Positions 1 through 11,877 of a DNA stretch of 64,000 nucleotides are shown piece by piece. Both the position numbers and the translations under genes were made by a program. The stretch's first letter is position 1. Each line of letters starts with the position of its first letter. The DNA comes from Lineolata rhizophorae (Eukaryota; Ascomycota; Dothideomycetes; Lineolatales; Lineolataceae), in NCBI GenBank assembly GCA_010093515.1, contig MU001677.1, positions 242,894-306,893 of the forward strand. Direction: 5' to 3'. A model generated the notes under the pieces. That model saw only the letters and a list, made by a program, of their open reading frames with translations, did not search any database and had not been told where the DNA came from.

Positions 1-821
1 TCTGTGAACTGAGGTCTGAACAGGTCCGTCTCAAGCTAGGTGGTGCAACGCGGCAGTTTTCGCTGCCGACCAGCGAGGAAACGTCTCGACTTGATTGACT
101 CGCTCTCGTCGTCATCCAATAGTCAAGAACGGCGGAACCCATCCGATTGGCAGGCACGTTTACAGTTTGATTAAAGCGAGCGAGAATAGTGCCGAACGGC
201 CGGATCCATACTATACACAGCACCTAGGCAAGTGTGTACGTAGGACGTAGCATGTAGGTAGAGACAAGGACAGCCTCGGTCCTTTCCGAGAGTGCGCAGA
301 CGAAGCCGGGACGCGAAAAGTTTGTTCTGGGAACGTCCGGTCCGGGGATCCCGAATGAGGTGCCCGATCTGAAGGGTACCAAGCAGAGCCGCGAGGTTAG
401 GCTCGTTCTGGGCTCCAACGGCATCTTGGGACCGGGGCTCTGCTGGCCCGGTGGTTGGAATGCTGCTACGTCCTAGGTGCGGAGTTCTCCGCGCCGGAAG
501 AGCGTCGGCTGACTCCCACGTGATTTTTGGGCCGCGCTAAGCCGCGAGGGCGTGCCTTGAGGTTTCTGGAACAATTGGGGAAGCATATACACACCATCCA
601 GGGGCCGGCACACCTGGACCCGAGATGTGCACGTGGCAATCCGACATATCGACGGGTTTGATGGACGATTTCCACAGTATTTCATATGGGGGATGGGAGC
701 GCTCCGTTGTAGGTGCGCGCGGCGATCTGGCGTCAGACAAGATGGCGAGGGCGCACACAGACACCTACAGCGGTACATACATACACAGAGAAGAGCGGAT
801 GGACCTAGGCCGCCGAATCGA

Positions 822-843
822 GGGGGGGAGGGGGGGAGGGGGG
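822..843 (+). repeat. G-rich tract, possible G-quadruplex
   Basis: Three runs of six or seven G separated by single A residues lie about 1.8 kb upstream of the start at 2604. Such a tract can fold as a G-quadruplex; whether it does is inference. Confidence 0.45.
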
Positions 844-2019
844 ACCCAGGAAGATCAGACACGAGCATGGCAGCACGGCCGGCTAAAGCAATCAACTCGG
901 TCGACGACGAGGGCCTGCATTGTCCCACGGCCGTGCAGGCAAGCCGGACGGGAGCGCCGGACGGTGATCCTCCGGGGGCCGGGGGGGGTTCAAAGCGCAC
1001 CTCCTTTGAGCGCAGCGCGTCGGCGTGGCACCCCCACCCCCCTCCCTGGGTACACGCTCGTGGCCAGGGCAATGAGCTGCATTGCGCTGCTGTTTTTGCT
1101 GCGGTGCTGCATATCGTCGGTCGGGGCTATGTACTACTACCTATGTACCTATGTACAGTGCACGACAACCACGGACGAAGCGGGCGGTGCCTCGTCCAGG
1201 CCCTGGACACGACATGCACAGGCCCGGCCTTGACCCTGTTTCATGATCGCCCCCGGTCTGCCGGCGAAAGGGAGGGGGGGTTGGAGACCTGCGCTGCTGC
1301 AGGCACCGCCAGCCGCAGGCCCCGGGGCCAATGCGCTGGCGGGCTGACTTAGCAGCGAGGTACCGGCCGCGAAATGGCCGAGAAAAGGAGGTGGTTAGAC
1401 TTTCTGCCAGCGGCGCCCTACTGCAGCCATTGCGCGCGCGCACCCTCCCGGCAGCCAGAGCCTATAGCCATCGTGGGCCAGCCGGTCTTTCTGCTCCACC
1501 ACGCACGCTTCGAGCAGAGCGCCGGCCGGGCCTCCGCCTTTTTACCACTAGCCGGCCGCGAGCGTATGCATGTGCGCTTCCCTTGCGTTCTCGCCTTCCC
1601 TTTCTTCTCTGCTGCCCTCCCGACATCTCCATCCCGCTCACCTCCCGCTGCTGCTGCCCGCGCCCTCCTCCACCTTCCTCGCCTAGCAGGCAGGTAATAT
1701 CCATGCGGACCAGCGCGCGCCAGCTCTGCCGCCCGTCTCTCAATTGAGCCGCTCCTCCCCCGAGCAATTGTCCAGCTCCTGCTCATTCTCGTTTTCCTTT
1801 TCTTTTTCCTCCGTTCCTTCGATCCCGCCGAGCCCTCGCTCGTCTTGTCAACGGTTCCGCCCAGGGTGCTCGGACTCCGGCGTCCGGACCGCAGGGCTCG
1901 CCAATCGCCGCCAGCCGTTTGCTCCGTCCATTGATTCCCCCCCAAAGTAATATCCGTCGCACTCCATCTATCTTTGTCCGCAAACCCCGTCGAGGCCCCT
2001 AAAGGACCTCTCCCCTCGC

Positions 2020-2043
2020 TTCCCGTTCCCGTTCCCGTTCCCG
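2020..2043 (+). repeat. Hexamer microsatellite (TTCCCG)x4
   Basis: Four uninterrupted copies of TTCCCG sit in a pyrimidine-rich stretch of the leader of the first gene. Pyrimidine-rich stretches are common in promoters of filamentous fungi. Confidence 0.8.
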
Positions 2044-2603
2044 TCCCCGCGTCGTCGTCGCTTGGAGCTGGCCTTCCCGGCCGATCATGACCGTCTAAAC
2101 CACCGCATCCTCGCGCCCGCCGTTGACTTCGCCGCAGTCCGCTGCGCCTCCGCCCAACGTCCACCTCGCGCGCCCTTGCCTGCGCCTGCGCCCCGCGCGT
2201 TCTACCGTCGCGTGGCCGTGCTTGGCTTCATGTGCTGGGTGTGCAGCTGAGGAGCGCGGTCCAGCTTGTCGGAGCGCCGAGTCGGTTTCAGTAGTACCCG
2301 GGCGCTGTCACCACCGCCGCCAGTCGTTAATGTAAGGCCTTTTCAGTTCTCCAGCCGGGGCCGCACGTCCGCTTCGGGAAATTCCCTTTCGTTTGAGCGT
2401 CTGTCGCTTTTCGGCCGTTGGAAGGGCCTGCTCGAATGCGCGGCAGAAGTCCGATTGCGTTAAAGCGCCGATCCGCATTGGCGATGCTAATAATTATTTT
2501 TCGTCGCGGATAGCCATAACATCCACACGCACAAGTCGCATCCGATATAGGAAGCACCAGCCCGCGCTGCCTCTCGCGGAATTCCCCCCCCCCTCCCTCC
2601 ACC

Positions 2604-5600
2604 ATGTACGGCAGACAGCGCAGCACGGCCGACGGCTTCGAGCTGGCCTCCCCGCGTTCCAGTAGAGCTGCGAGCGTGAGCAGCGACGGCCCGTCCCTGA
2701 CCAGCTCGACCAACTTCACCCTGTCGCACTTGCCGACCCAAGTTACGCCGCCGCCGGCCTACGTGGCCATCGTGGCCGCCTCCAACATCGTGACGGAGAA
2801 CCACTATGCGCGCCTGCGTGAGCAGCTCGGCGACGACGAGGCTGCCATGTCAGACCCGTGCGACGGCGCGCGCTTCTCGCACGATGCCCTCGTGCTCGTC
2901 AACTCGTTCCTCGACTACCTCCTCCTGAGCATCCTGACCACGGCACGGTCGACCCTCCTGTCGTCCCTGCGGCCGGCCGTTGTCGAGGTCCTGAAGCCCC
3001 GGCTGGCCCGCGAAGCCTCGGCCGTCGCCGAGGGCGAGATCGAGGGCCTCGTTTCCGACGGCGAGGACGAGGACGCCGACCAGCAGGATGCGTTTCAGAA
3101 GTGGGATCTGGAGACGGTCTTCAGGCGTTTCCGGTTGAGATCCATGGTGCTGACTCGGCTCGGCGACATGGAAGATGACTTCGAAGAACAAGCCTTGGAA
3201 GACGACAAGACGCTAATGGCCGAGGCCCACGAGGACGAGGACGCGGATGCGATTCACATTCCAGCGCTATATTTGACGTCCATTCTGGAGTACGTGGCGG
3301 AGCAAACCGTCTCCGTCGCCGGCCACGCCGCGTACTCGAGAGTGTTGGGCAAGAAGAATCGGAAGGCCATGTCGCCAGTCAATGTACAGAACGGGAACGA
3401 CCTCCACCGAGTTATCGTAGAAGAGCACGACGTCGAGAAGATCGCCTTGAGCCCGACACTGGGCCGCCTGTGGAGGACTTGGCGGAAGCGTCTCCGGACG
3501 TCGGTTGGCCCCGTGTCAGCGCGCCCCTCGTCGCGAGGCTCCAACCACCGGTGGCCAGCCCTGCCCAGCACCGTCAGCCCAATCGCCGCGCCGCCCGGCG
3601 CGCTCACCGAGCACGTCAGCAGCGCGAGCAACGCTGCCGCTGTCCCGACGAGCGCGACGAGTGCGAGCCCGTCGCGGCGCCCATCCATCGCCGAGATCCC
3701 CGAGCACTTGCCGTCCGAGACGGATATCGCGGCCAACATCCCGCTGCCCATGGGCGACAATGACGTGGCCGAGATCGAGTGCCCGGACCCGGGCGCCTTT
3801 GACGACGAGGCGGGCAGCGGCGCGGCCACGCCCACGGCCGACACCTTCCGCCGCCGCCCGGCTAGCATGATCGTCGTCCCGCGGTCGTCGTGTTTCAAGT
3901 CGGAAGAGGCGCGGCGGGTTATCCGTCGGCAGCGATCCAATTCGCTTCCGGCGCCCAAGCCGGGCCCTCTGGTGTATCCTCCGCCGGATGTGACTGAGGA
4001 CGAAAATGCCGCCGTCGCGACGACGGCGTTTGTGACACCCATGGAGACTGCGCCGACGCGAGAGGCATACATTGAGGCCGGGCAACCTGACGACGGCGAG
4101 GTGGTCAGCATCAGTTCGGCGGCGACGCCTACCGTCGTAACGGTGCCAGGTAAGCGCAAGAGCAAGCCGCTGGAGGAGGCGGAGCTGAAGACGGCTGAGC
4201 TCAGCGAAATGGTGCACGATGTGTCACCCGAGTCGCCGGTTGCTGGGTCCGAGAATGGTCTTCCCCCGCAGGAGAAGGTCTCGAACGATTCTCCCATTAG
4301 CCCCGTCAGCCCGGAACGTCAAGGGACTGTCTGGAAGGGATATTCTGACGAGAACGACTTCGAGTCGGAAGGCCTTACTGGTGCTACCATTACAAAAGTC
4401 GTGCCCATCCCAGTTCCCGAGTATGTCCACTCGGAAACGTCGGCCACCAGCACGGCCAAACCGTCGCCTACGCAACGAGCCCGTGACCATGATTCGCCGA
4501 ATGCGGATGTCGTGCACGTCACGAACATTTCTGCGCCCTCGACGGCGGCCTCCCACGTGCAGGATAGTGGCCCGCGGACTGCCGACAAGGCAGCCGTACC
4601 CGAGGTGGGGCAGCACGTTGAAACCCCGACGCAAGCCACGACAATTGGCATCGCACAATCAGCCTCCGAGGCGACGCCGGTTCCAGACAGCTCCCGAGAC
4701 CTCCGAATGTCGTCGAGTACGCAGGGCTCCTATAATACGGCTCAGCAGCAGCCTTCATCGCCGGTCGCGAAGACGTTCTCGCCCTCCGACGAACCTATCA
4801 CGCCCCGCCCGCCATCTCGCAGCATCGCCATCAACGTGAATCCTCTGCCGGAACGGACGGTCTCGCTGGAGAACCGCAGCAACAGCAACGGCACGGCTCC
4901 TCCGGCGAGTAGCTACCGCATGCAGCAGCTCCAGTATGCCCAGCCCACGCCAACCGCGAACGGGAAGACCACCGTCAGCGTCGCCGCTCCGGTACAGGAA
5001 GAGAGCTCGAGACGCCGGTCAAACAGCAGCGTGAGGAGCACGCCAAGACAGAAGGCGGCGCCCATGGAGGCGACGACGCCAGAGAGAGCCGCGGTGCAAC
5101 GGGTTTCGTCTTCGAGCGGCTCTTCTGGACGCCGCTCGTCCGTCACCAAGCCGGCGGCCCACAGCGCGAAGACGTCGGAGTCTAGCCTAGGCCGGGCTGC
5201 ACGCGGCTTGAGCGTGTCGTCAGCTTCGGAGAGCAGGGAACGGGACAGCCGCGATGCTCGTGCGCGCGAGTTTGACAATCTCGTTCAGAGCAACGAGACA
5301 GTGAAATATACGCTCACTCCTCAGAGTGTTCGCGAGGCTGATGTAAGTATATTCCTATTCCGGGCATGGGTCCCATCTGTTGGCAAAGGAAGGAAAATTA
5401 ACGATTTGCATAGACCGCCTCGATCTCATATAGCACTCACCAAGACCAGGGAAATGAGGTTTCCCACCTCGCCACCGTGTCTCGGCCGTCCACGAGCGCA
5501 ACGGCGACGGCAAGTCGTCCTGAACCCGCCAAGAGCACGCCCAAGGTCTCTACCGAGAGAGATCCCACTGGGGCTCCGACCGTGGGGTCCATCCGGTCCG

Positions 5601-6925
5601 TCGTGGCGGCACGGCCGTCCACGTCGAATACGAGCTCTTCCCGAAGCGGCTTGCTCGCGAGGGAGCCGAGAATCCAAACGGAGTCGACGAGAGACTTTGC
5701 CGACTTCATTCGGTCTACCGGCCCGATGCACGAGCCTCCGCCTGTCCAGCCATTCGTCAAGCGTGAACCCGCCTCTCCGCCGCCGAGGGACAGCAAGTCA
5801 AGCGGCACGGTTCGTAAGTCGAACATGCAGCCACGCAGCCCTGCACATGGTGAGGACGGGACCGCCGACCTTATCGATTTCATCCGTCAGGGCCCGCCTG
5901 GCGGCAGTTCGGGCACCAAGCGGATTCCCCGCGCGGTCGCTCCGTTCCGGACTACCATGGATTCGGACGAGCTGGGCGGTCTGGGTTCTGGAGAGCGCTC
6001 GCCAGACTTCACGACCCCCACCACCTACTCGGCGGCCGAGTCCTTGGCCAGCCGCCAGTCGACGCGGACGTCGGCCAACTCGCGCACCGGGCTGCTGCCG
6101 CAGCAGCCGGCGGTGACGCAGCCGGCGTACTCGAACGCGCCGGGCCGGCTGACGGGCTCACTGTCGGCGCCCGAGGACAACCCGATGCCGGCGCGGACCC
6201 GGCGCCGGGTCAAGGACCCTTACGCCATCGACCTGTCGGACGAGGAGCTCGAGGACGACGAGGAGGACGACCAGCTCACGGCGCTGCCGCGCGGCGGCCG
6301 CCCCGCCCGCCAGGAAGAGTCCCTCATCGACTTCCTGCGCAACGTCGAGCCGCCCTCGTCGGGGTCGGCCGCCGCGAATCCGCCGCAGCCTTTCCTCACG
6401 GGCGCCGCCGCGGCGCGCTTGGGCGTAAACGCAAATGGTTCCGCCAACGGGCTCGCCCGTCCCGGAGGAGCCGGAGCAGCAACTGGAGCAGGAGGCGCGC
6501 CCCGCCTCCCGCCCCTGGCCACCGGCAACGGCTTCGCCAGCCCCGGCGGCAGCAGCTCCGCGGGCGCCAGCTCGCTCTCGCCCGGCTCGACGGGCAGCGC
6601 GGGGCGCGGCGCGGCCGGCCTGAGCGGCCTGGCGAGCCGGCCCCCGGCCGGCGGTCCCGCGGCCGGCGCGGGCGCGGGTCGTCCGCCGCGGCGCGGGACC
6701 CCCGCCGGCGCCAAGCTGGCGGGCCGCGACGCGCGCGGCGCCGCGTCCGACTCGTACCGCTCGACGAGCGACTTGGCGGACTTCTTGCGGAGCTCGGGCC
6801 CGCCGCCGGAGCCGTCGCAGGGGCAGCCGAGGAGGAATCCGAGCGGTGGGGGTGGTGGAGGGGGTGGGGGGAGGGCGGATTGGCGGTTTTGGCGGAAGAG
6901 GGCTGTTGTGGATCAGGCGTCGTGA
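2604..6925 (+). CDS. Unnamed fungal protein with paired histone-fold-like N-terminus and DFIR-GPP motifs
   Basis: Two exons, 2604-5342 and 5414-6925, joined by a 71-base GT-AG intron (phase 0), give 1416 residues. I do not know its function. Residues about 90-145 resemble H2B: FSHDALVLVNSFLDY lines up with ISSKAMGIMNSFVND, and VLKPRLAREA with LLPGELAKHA. Residues about 219-292 resemble H2A: YLTSILEYVAEQ and AGHAAYSR fit VYLAAVLEYL and AGNAARD. Between them is an acidic linker. The rest is rich in Ser, Pro and Thr and probably disordered, but it carries four copies of a motif, (D/S)(L/F)(A/I)DF(I/L)R followed by GPP-like residues, near 1007, 1065, 1216 and 1366. The C-terminus has a Gly run and a basic WRFWRKR patch. 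The start is the first ATG, just after a C-rich tract. The fold reading was made by eye; the gene model is well supported. Confidence 0.85.
5343..5413 (+). other. Intron of the histone-fold-like gene
   Basis: The donor is GTAAGT, a TTAAC branch-like site follows, and the acceptor is CATAG. A second AG at 5433 would break the frame, so 5413 is the acceptor. Joining here lets the long downstream frame read through to 6925. Confidence 0.85.
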
Positions 6926-8132
6926 TGAGGGGAGTGGGGAGGGTGGAAGTGATAAGTTGGTGAATGGATTGATGGAGGGAAAGGGACGTTCATTTGGAGA
7001 TTTTTTCTCACTTCTTTGGCTTATTCATCGTGTTATGTTGAGGTTTTTAACCTTTCTTTTATCTACTTCTCTTTTCTACGCCAGCTTTTGATGGCATTCT
7101 ATCACGGAAAGGTTCCTACGATTCTTTTATATCCCGGTGTCTTATCTTCAGATTACTTAACTTAGGCTTTCTTAATTGCTTGCTGTGGTTTAAATGCCAG
7201 TGGTTGATATACCCCCTCCCGCCGTTACCCTAGTTCGATTATCCATCCATCTCATAATGAGAGAGGATATGGAAGTCATCTGGCCCGCCTACGAGGCAAT
7301 ATATTTTTCTCGTGTTCTTCACGGATCTTTCTCATTTCAGTTGTTTCAACGGATTGGTTCCATGTTCTCGGTTTAGGTGCCCCCTTCTCAATTTGATTTT
7401 AATTGTACAGTTGCTATTTTTTGCTTGCTTTGTTTTGGTTGGGGGAGGGACGTAGGGGTTGGTGGCCTGCCGAGTCTGTTCTGCCTTGTCTTATCTTTTC
7501 GTATGTGTCGGTTTAAAAATAGAATCGAGAATACAAAACATTGTTTCGGATGGTTTGGACGAAGAAGTGTCCGGCGGAGTAGACCATTTGTCCCGGTTCG
7601 ATTGCATGTGATGGGATACTGTAGCGGAGGAATTCATTCTGCGTTTCCGAATTTGTAGATATGGGTAAAACACACTCTGAGGATAAGTTTAGCGTGGCTG
7701 TGGGTTATAGTACCCGGGGATTACCATGTGCGGGCTAACATCTTGTACCAAAGCTATACTGTCATTTTTAGAAAGTCCTCTACCGATTTTTTTAATATCC
7801 TAGTCTCGGAGAATGCGTTGAGCTCCACAAGGCTTGCTTCCGGCCAGAACCATCTTGGTCCCCAGGAATTGCAAAGTTCCGCAAGGTCGAAGTCCGAAGT
7901 TCTAGTCTCATCTCAGAATGAAGTACTTGAAGTCTAGCAGGAAGGCATATGCATAGCACCAAGGTGGGAAATGTTCTACATCGTACATAGCTAGGTCGTA
8001 CAGAACGGTATGACGCTCTAGAAAGTAGTAGTGTCCACAAACTACGAGGAACACTCCTTGTTAAGGGAACGCCCCATAGATTTCCCTATTTTACAGCTTC
8101 CTTTTATCCGTCACATCCCATCCCATCCTCCC
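6926..8132. other. Convergent intergenic region
   Basis: This lies between the ends of two convergent genes. It is T-rich after 6990, as expected for 3' untranslated and termination sequence. No conserved frame or RNA gene was recognised. Confidence 0.5.
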
Positions 8133-9725
8133 CTATCCATCATACACCACCTCCGTCCTCCCCGCCAGCCCCTCGCCAACCATGTCCATAACCGCGGCCG
8201 CGAACTCGCGCGACCACAGGCCCACGCCGAGCTCCTGGCTCGTGAACCAGCTAGCGCGGTCCATGTTGCCACTGCCCAGGACCACCACCGCGCCGTCCAC
8301 GACCGTCAGCTTGAGGTGCGACTGCACGGGCTCGCCCACAGCGGGTTCTCCTTCGTCTCCGGCTCCGGCCCTCCCCTTGCCCTTCTTCCGGGCCCGGCCG
8401 GGTCCGCCAGCCTCCCGCGCGCGGAAGTACTCGACGCGCAGCCTGCCCGGCCCCGTCCGCTCCCCGCCGCCTTGCTCGTCGTCGCCGTCCCCGCGCGCGC
8501 GCCGCGCGGCAACCAGCGCCGCGTGCCGGCGGCACAGCCGCCGCACGCAGCGCGCCGTCGTGGTGCCTGCGGTGGCGAGCTGCTCGAGCAGCATCAGGCG
8601 GCGGCTCGTGACGAGGGTGACGTCGACGCCGCGGGCGAGGGCGTCGCGCAGGGCGGCGAGCGGCGGCGGCGCCGTCGCGTTGGGCGTCTGGATGTAGATG
8701 GAGGAGGAGGAGGCGGAGAGGAGGTGCTGGAGGAGGGCGTTGAGGGGGGTCGGCGGGGTGGGGGGAGGGGAGAGGAAGGGGAGAGGGCGGAAGCGGGGGT
8801 TGCGGTGGTGGGGGGAGGGGAGAAAGAGCGTGGGGAGAGGGGCGGGGTGGGAGAAGGGGCGGTGGAGAGGGAGGAGGGATGGGGGAGCGGAGGGGTTGGA
8901 GGAGGGGCCGTCAGTAGCGGCATTGGCGTTGCTGCCGGGAAATGTGTCGTCTCGCACACTCTCACCCTCTCCGCCGTCTCTTTCCACTCCCACGTCCCCG
9001 TCCCAATCCTCCTCCTCCTCCCCTCCGTCCCTCACCCAAAACTCCCGCCAAAACCGCACGAACCGCCCCACCACCGGCCCCTCCAGCTCTACGCACCCCT
9101 CGAACCACTCCTCCCAGCTAACGTTGAAACTCGGCACAAACACCCGCTCGCGATCCACGACCACAAACTTGGGGTGCATGACGCTAAATGGCCGCACGAA
9201 GACGCACTTGACGCGCAGCTCCAGCCCGCGCAGCTCCTCCGGAGGCGGCAGGCCCAACTTCGCCGCCCACGCCGCCGGCCCGTACACGGCGCCGCGCACG
9301 CCCGACGGGCCCAGCAGCTTCTGCCACAGCGAGCGCGACGAGAAGCATATTGCGACGCGGATCCTGCCCGCCCCGCCGCCCCGCCGCAGCGCCTTGGCCG
9401 ACAGCGCGCGCAGCAGCTGCGCAACGCGCGCCCGCGACCGCGACGCGCGCGCCCAGAAGCACGTCACGAGGACGAGCTCGCGGCGCGTGGCGGCGGCGAG
9501 GCCGTCGGCGGCCAGGGCGTGCACGAGCTGGTCGCCGGTGCCGAGGCCGAAGGACCGGACGCGCGACAGGGTGACGAGGTTGGAGGACGGCGAGGCCGCG
9601 AAGTAGTTGGGGTCGAGGCGCGAGTTGTGGGCGCGGTTGGCGGGTGAGAGGAGGGTTTGCGTCCAGGCCGAGCTGAGGGCCGGGAAGTCGGCGGCGAGAG
9701 AGGGAGGGGGCGGAGAGGGAGACAT
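8133..9725 (-). CDS. Phospholipase D-like protein with two HKD motifs
   Basis: A single uninterrupted frame of 530 residues. Two HxK(x4)D catalytic motifs are visible: HPKFVVVD (H184, K186, D191) and HLKLTVVD (H470, K472, D477), each followed by the usual short strand and Ser/Asn-rich turn (PSFNVSWEEW; GSGNMDRASW). This arrangement is that of the PLD superfamily, where the two motifs form one active site using a phospho-histidine intermediate. Relatives include phosphatidyl-transferases, phospholipases and nucleases, so the substrate cannot be told from sequence alone. The segment between the motifs holds a long Pro/Ser/Gly-rich insertion. No signal peptide is evident. It is transcribed away from the amidohydrolase, with 444 bases between the two start codons. 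The long plus-strand frame over the same DNA is a shadow of GC-rich codons. Confidence 0.88.
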   Translation of the reverse strand: MSPSPPPPSLAADFPALSSAWTQTLLSPANRAHNSRLDPNYFAASPSSNLVTLSRVRSFGLGTGDQLVHALAADGLAAATRRELVLVTCFWARASRSRARVAQLLRALSAKALRRGGGAGRIRVAICFSSRSLWQKLLGPSGVRGAVYGPAAWAAKLGLPPPEELRGLELRVKCVFVRPFSVMHPKFVVVDRERVFVPSFNVSWEEWFEGCVELEGPVVGRFVRFWREFWVRDGGEEEEDWDGDVGVERDGGEGESVRDDTFPGSNANAATDGPSSNPSAPPSLLPLHRPFSHPAPLPTLFLPSPHHRNPRFRPLPFLSPPPTPPTPLNALLQHLLSASSSSIYIQTPNATAPPPLAALRDALARGVDVTLVTSRRLMLLEQLATAGTTTARCVRRLCRRHAALVAARRARGDGDDEQGGGERTGPGRLRVEYFRAREAGGPGRARKKGKGRAGAGDEGEPAVGEPVQSHLKLTVVDGAVVVLGSGNMDRASWFTSQELGVGLWSREFAAAVMDMVGEGLAGRTEVVYDG

Positions 9726-10169
9726 GGTATCGGTGTTATTGGGTGAGTTGCATGGCTTTTGTTTCTTTTTGAGGCTAGTGAGAAGTCGATGCGTATTGCT
9801 AGAGTGCTGGGCTCGCAGTGGAAAGCGCAGGAGGTTGGAAATGGAGCTCTCGAAGACTAACGTACTTAACGGTTATTATCACGATCCCACCCCCGTGGGC
9901 TCGTCCTCCAAATTCCCCCACGCGTCGCACTGGGCCCGTCGGACTTCGCCGCTTCAACGGCGTCAAGCTCCGGCCCGCTCTGCAACGGACCTGGCCGAAC
10001 TCCCACGAACAGAGACTTCGCCAACGTGCCGTATAAATTGTCGGGCGAACCTCGCCAACTGCTTCGACAAGTTTCCAAAATCAAATAAACAACTCGAATA
10101 GCCAAAACAAAATACAATCAATCCCAATCAATCGGTCCACCTCGCAATCCACAACAAGAAGTCGCAAAA
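9726..10169. promoter_or_regulatory. Divergent promoter, PLD-like / amidohydrolase
   Basis: The 444 bases between two outward-facing start codons must hold both promoters. CAAT-containing repeats lie at about 10106-10131, just before the amidohydrolase start. No other gene is seen. Confidence 0.6.
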
Positions 10170-11877
10170 ATGCTCTACACGAAGGCCACAGTCATCACCA
10201 TGGACGCCTCGCGGCGCATTATCGATAATGGTGCCATTCTGGTTCGGGGCAAAAACATCGCTGACATTGGCAAGACGGATGTCCTCGTCTCAAAATACCC
10301 TGACGAGGACCGAGTCGACTTGCAAGGCCGCATCATCATCCCCGGTCTCATCAACATCCACATGCACACGGCCCAGACTCTGCTCAGAGGTAAACTCCAG
10401 TCGAGCTCTCTTTTCCCTTTCCAAGGCGCGAACACCAAGGGAAACGACAACCCTCTCCTTGGTTGTCTCGTCTTTCTCAACATCGAGTCCAACTCTGCCT
10501 CTTCTCTTCTCTAGAAGTCTGCATTCTATTCTCTTCTTCGCAGTTACGTTATTTTCAGGGGACCAGCAACCGGATGCCCCCAACTCTTTCAGAAAAACCA
10601 CTTATTACATGACATAGGCACTGCCGATGACCTCGAGCTCGTCTCGTGGCTCTGCGAGCGCATATGGGTGTTGCAGGGCCATTTCACTCCCGAAGACGGC
10701 TACGCCGCCGCCCGGCTCAGCATCGCTGAGATGCTCAAGTCGGGCACCACGTGCTTCCTAGAGAGCATGGTAAGTCAATTTTGCCCGCCAGAGGACCCTC
10801 CCCCGAACCTTATACGAAAACTAACCCAAATCCGCCCCTCCCTAGTTCGCGGACCGCTACGGCTTCTACGGCCTCTGCCGCGCCGTGGCCGACTCCGGCA
10901 TCCGCGGCTGCCTGGCCAAGATCGTCATGGACACGGGCAGCTACGCCGCCTCGTCGGCGTGGGCCATGCACCCGGGCCTCGTCGAGGACGCCACGTCGCT
11001 CGACAAGACGCTGGCCGAGCACTCGCGCTGGGACGCCGCCGCTGCCGGCCGCATCCGCGTCTGGTTCGGCGCCCGCACCCCCGGCGGCGTCTCCGACGCC
11101 CTCTACCGCGCCATGATGGCGCACAGCGAAAAGCGCCGCATCCCCGTCACGATGCACTGCGCCGAAGTTAGCGCGGACCGCGACTTCTTCGCCGGCCTGG
11201 GCCCCGACCGCGGCGGGCCCCACACGCCGACGTCGTACTGCGACGCCGTCGGCCTGCTGGGCCCGCGCACCGTGCTCGTGCACATGGTGCACCTGGACGA
11301 CGAGGACGTGGCGCGCGTCGCGGCGTCGGGCACCCACGTGGCGCACTGCCCGTCGAGCAACGCCAAGCTGGCCAGCGGCGTGGCGCGCGTGCCGGCGCTG
11401 CTGGCGGCCGGCGTCAACGTCGGGCTCGGCACCGACGGCGCCCCCTGCAACAACACGTGCGACATGCTGGCCGAGATGCGGCTCGCGGGCGTGGTGCACA
11501 AGGCGCGCGAGGCGGACCCGACCGTCGTGCCGGCCGAGACGGTGCTCGAGATGGCCACCATCAACGGGGCGAAGGCGCTGGGGCTCGACGGCGACATCGG
11601 CAGCTTGGAGGTCGGGAAGAAGGCCGATTTCGCCGTCATAGACACGCGTAAGGTCGAGCTGAGGCCTGTGTTTAGCCCCGCGAGCGTCGTCGTGTATGCG
11701 GCGTCGGGGAGGGATGTGGAGATGGTGGTTGTCGATGGGAAGGTCCTGGTGGACGGGGGGGAGCTGACGACGATGGATGAGCAGGAGGTATGGGAGGAAG
11801 CGCAGTGGAGGGGGCGCGAAGTGGTTGAGAGGGCGGGATTATCAGGTGAGGTCACCGGTAGGTGGCCTAGGGAGTGA
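10170..11877 (+). CDS. Amidohydrolase (TrzA/AtzA, MTA/SAH deaminase-like)
   Basis: Three exons, 10170-10389, 10618-10769 and 10846-11877, give 467 residues. The metal-binding marks of the amidohydrolase superfamily are present: HMH at residues 64-66 in [21 protein letters not shown], the [11 protein letters not shown] histidine and the [13 protein letters not shown] aspartate. The split at [15 protein letters not shown] matches the family exactly and fixes the first intron; the second has a CTAAC branch site and a CCTAG acceptor. Family members hydrolyse amino groups from methylthioadenosine, S-adenosylhomocysteine, guanine or triazines, so this is probably a cytosolic metal-dependent deaminase of uncertain substrate. 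The C-terminal part shows the returning beta-sandwich ([21 protein letters not shown]). Confidence 0.92.

Larger units (their letters stand above)
1..2603. other. Gene-free 2.6-kb leader of the first gene
   Basis: I see no conserved protein here on either strand; the open frames are short, overlap one another and have no recognisable domain. The stretch holds a G-rich tract (822-843), several TACATACA/CTATGTAC-type repeats, a run of four TTCCCG hexamers (2020-2043) and a C-rich tract ending just before the start codon at 2604. It is most simply read as promoter plus a long 5' leader of the plus-strand gene that follows. Confidence 0.5.

Noticed and set aside
625-1352. Overlapping plus-strand frames of 200-240 codons in the leader of the first gene
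   Set aside because: Biased composition, no family resemblance, and frames overlap each other and the opposite strand.
8031-9647. Long plus-strand open frame over the PLD-like gene
   Set aside because: It is Arg/Ala/Pro-rich with no domain, and the minus strand carries two intact HKD motifs; it is a shadow of GC-rich codons.
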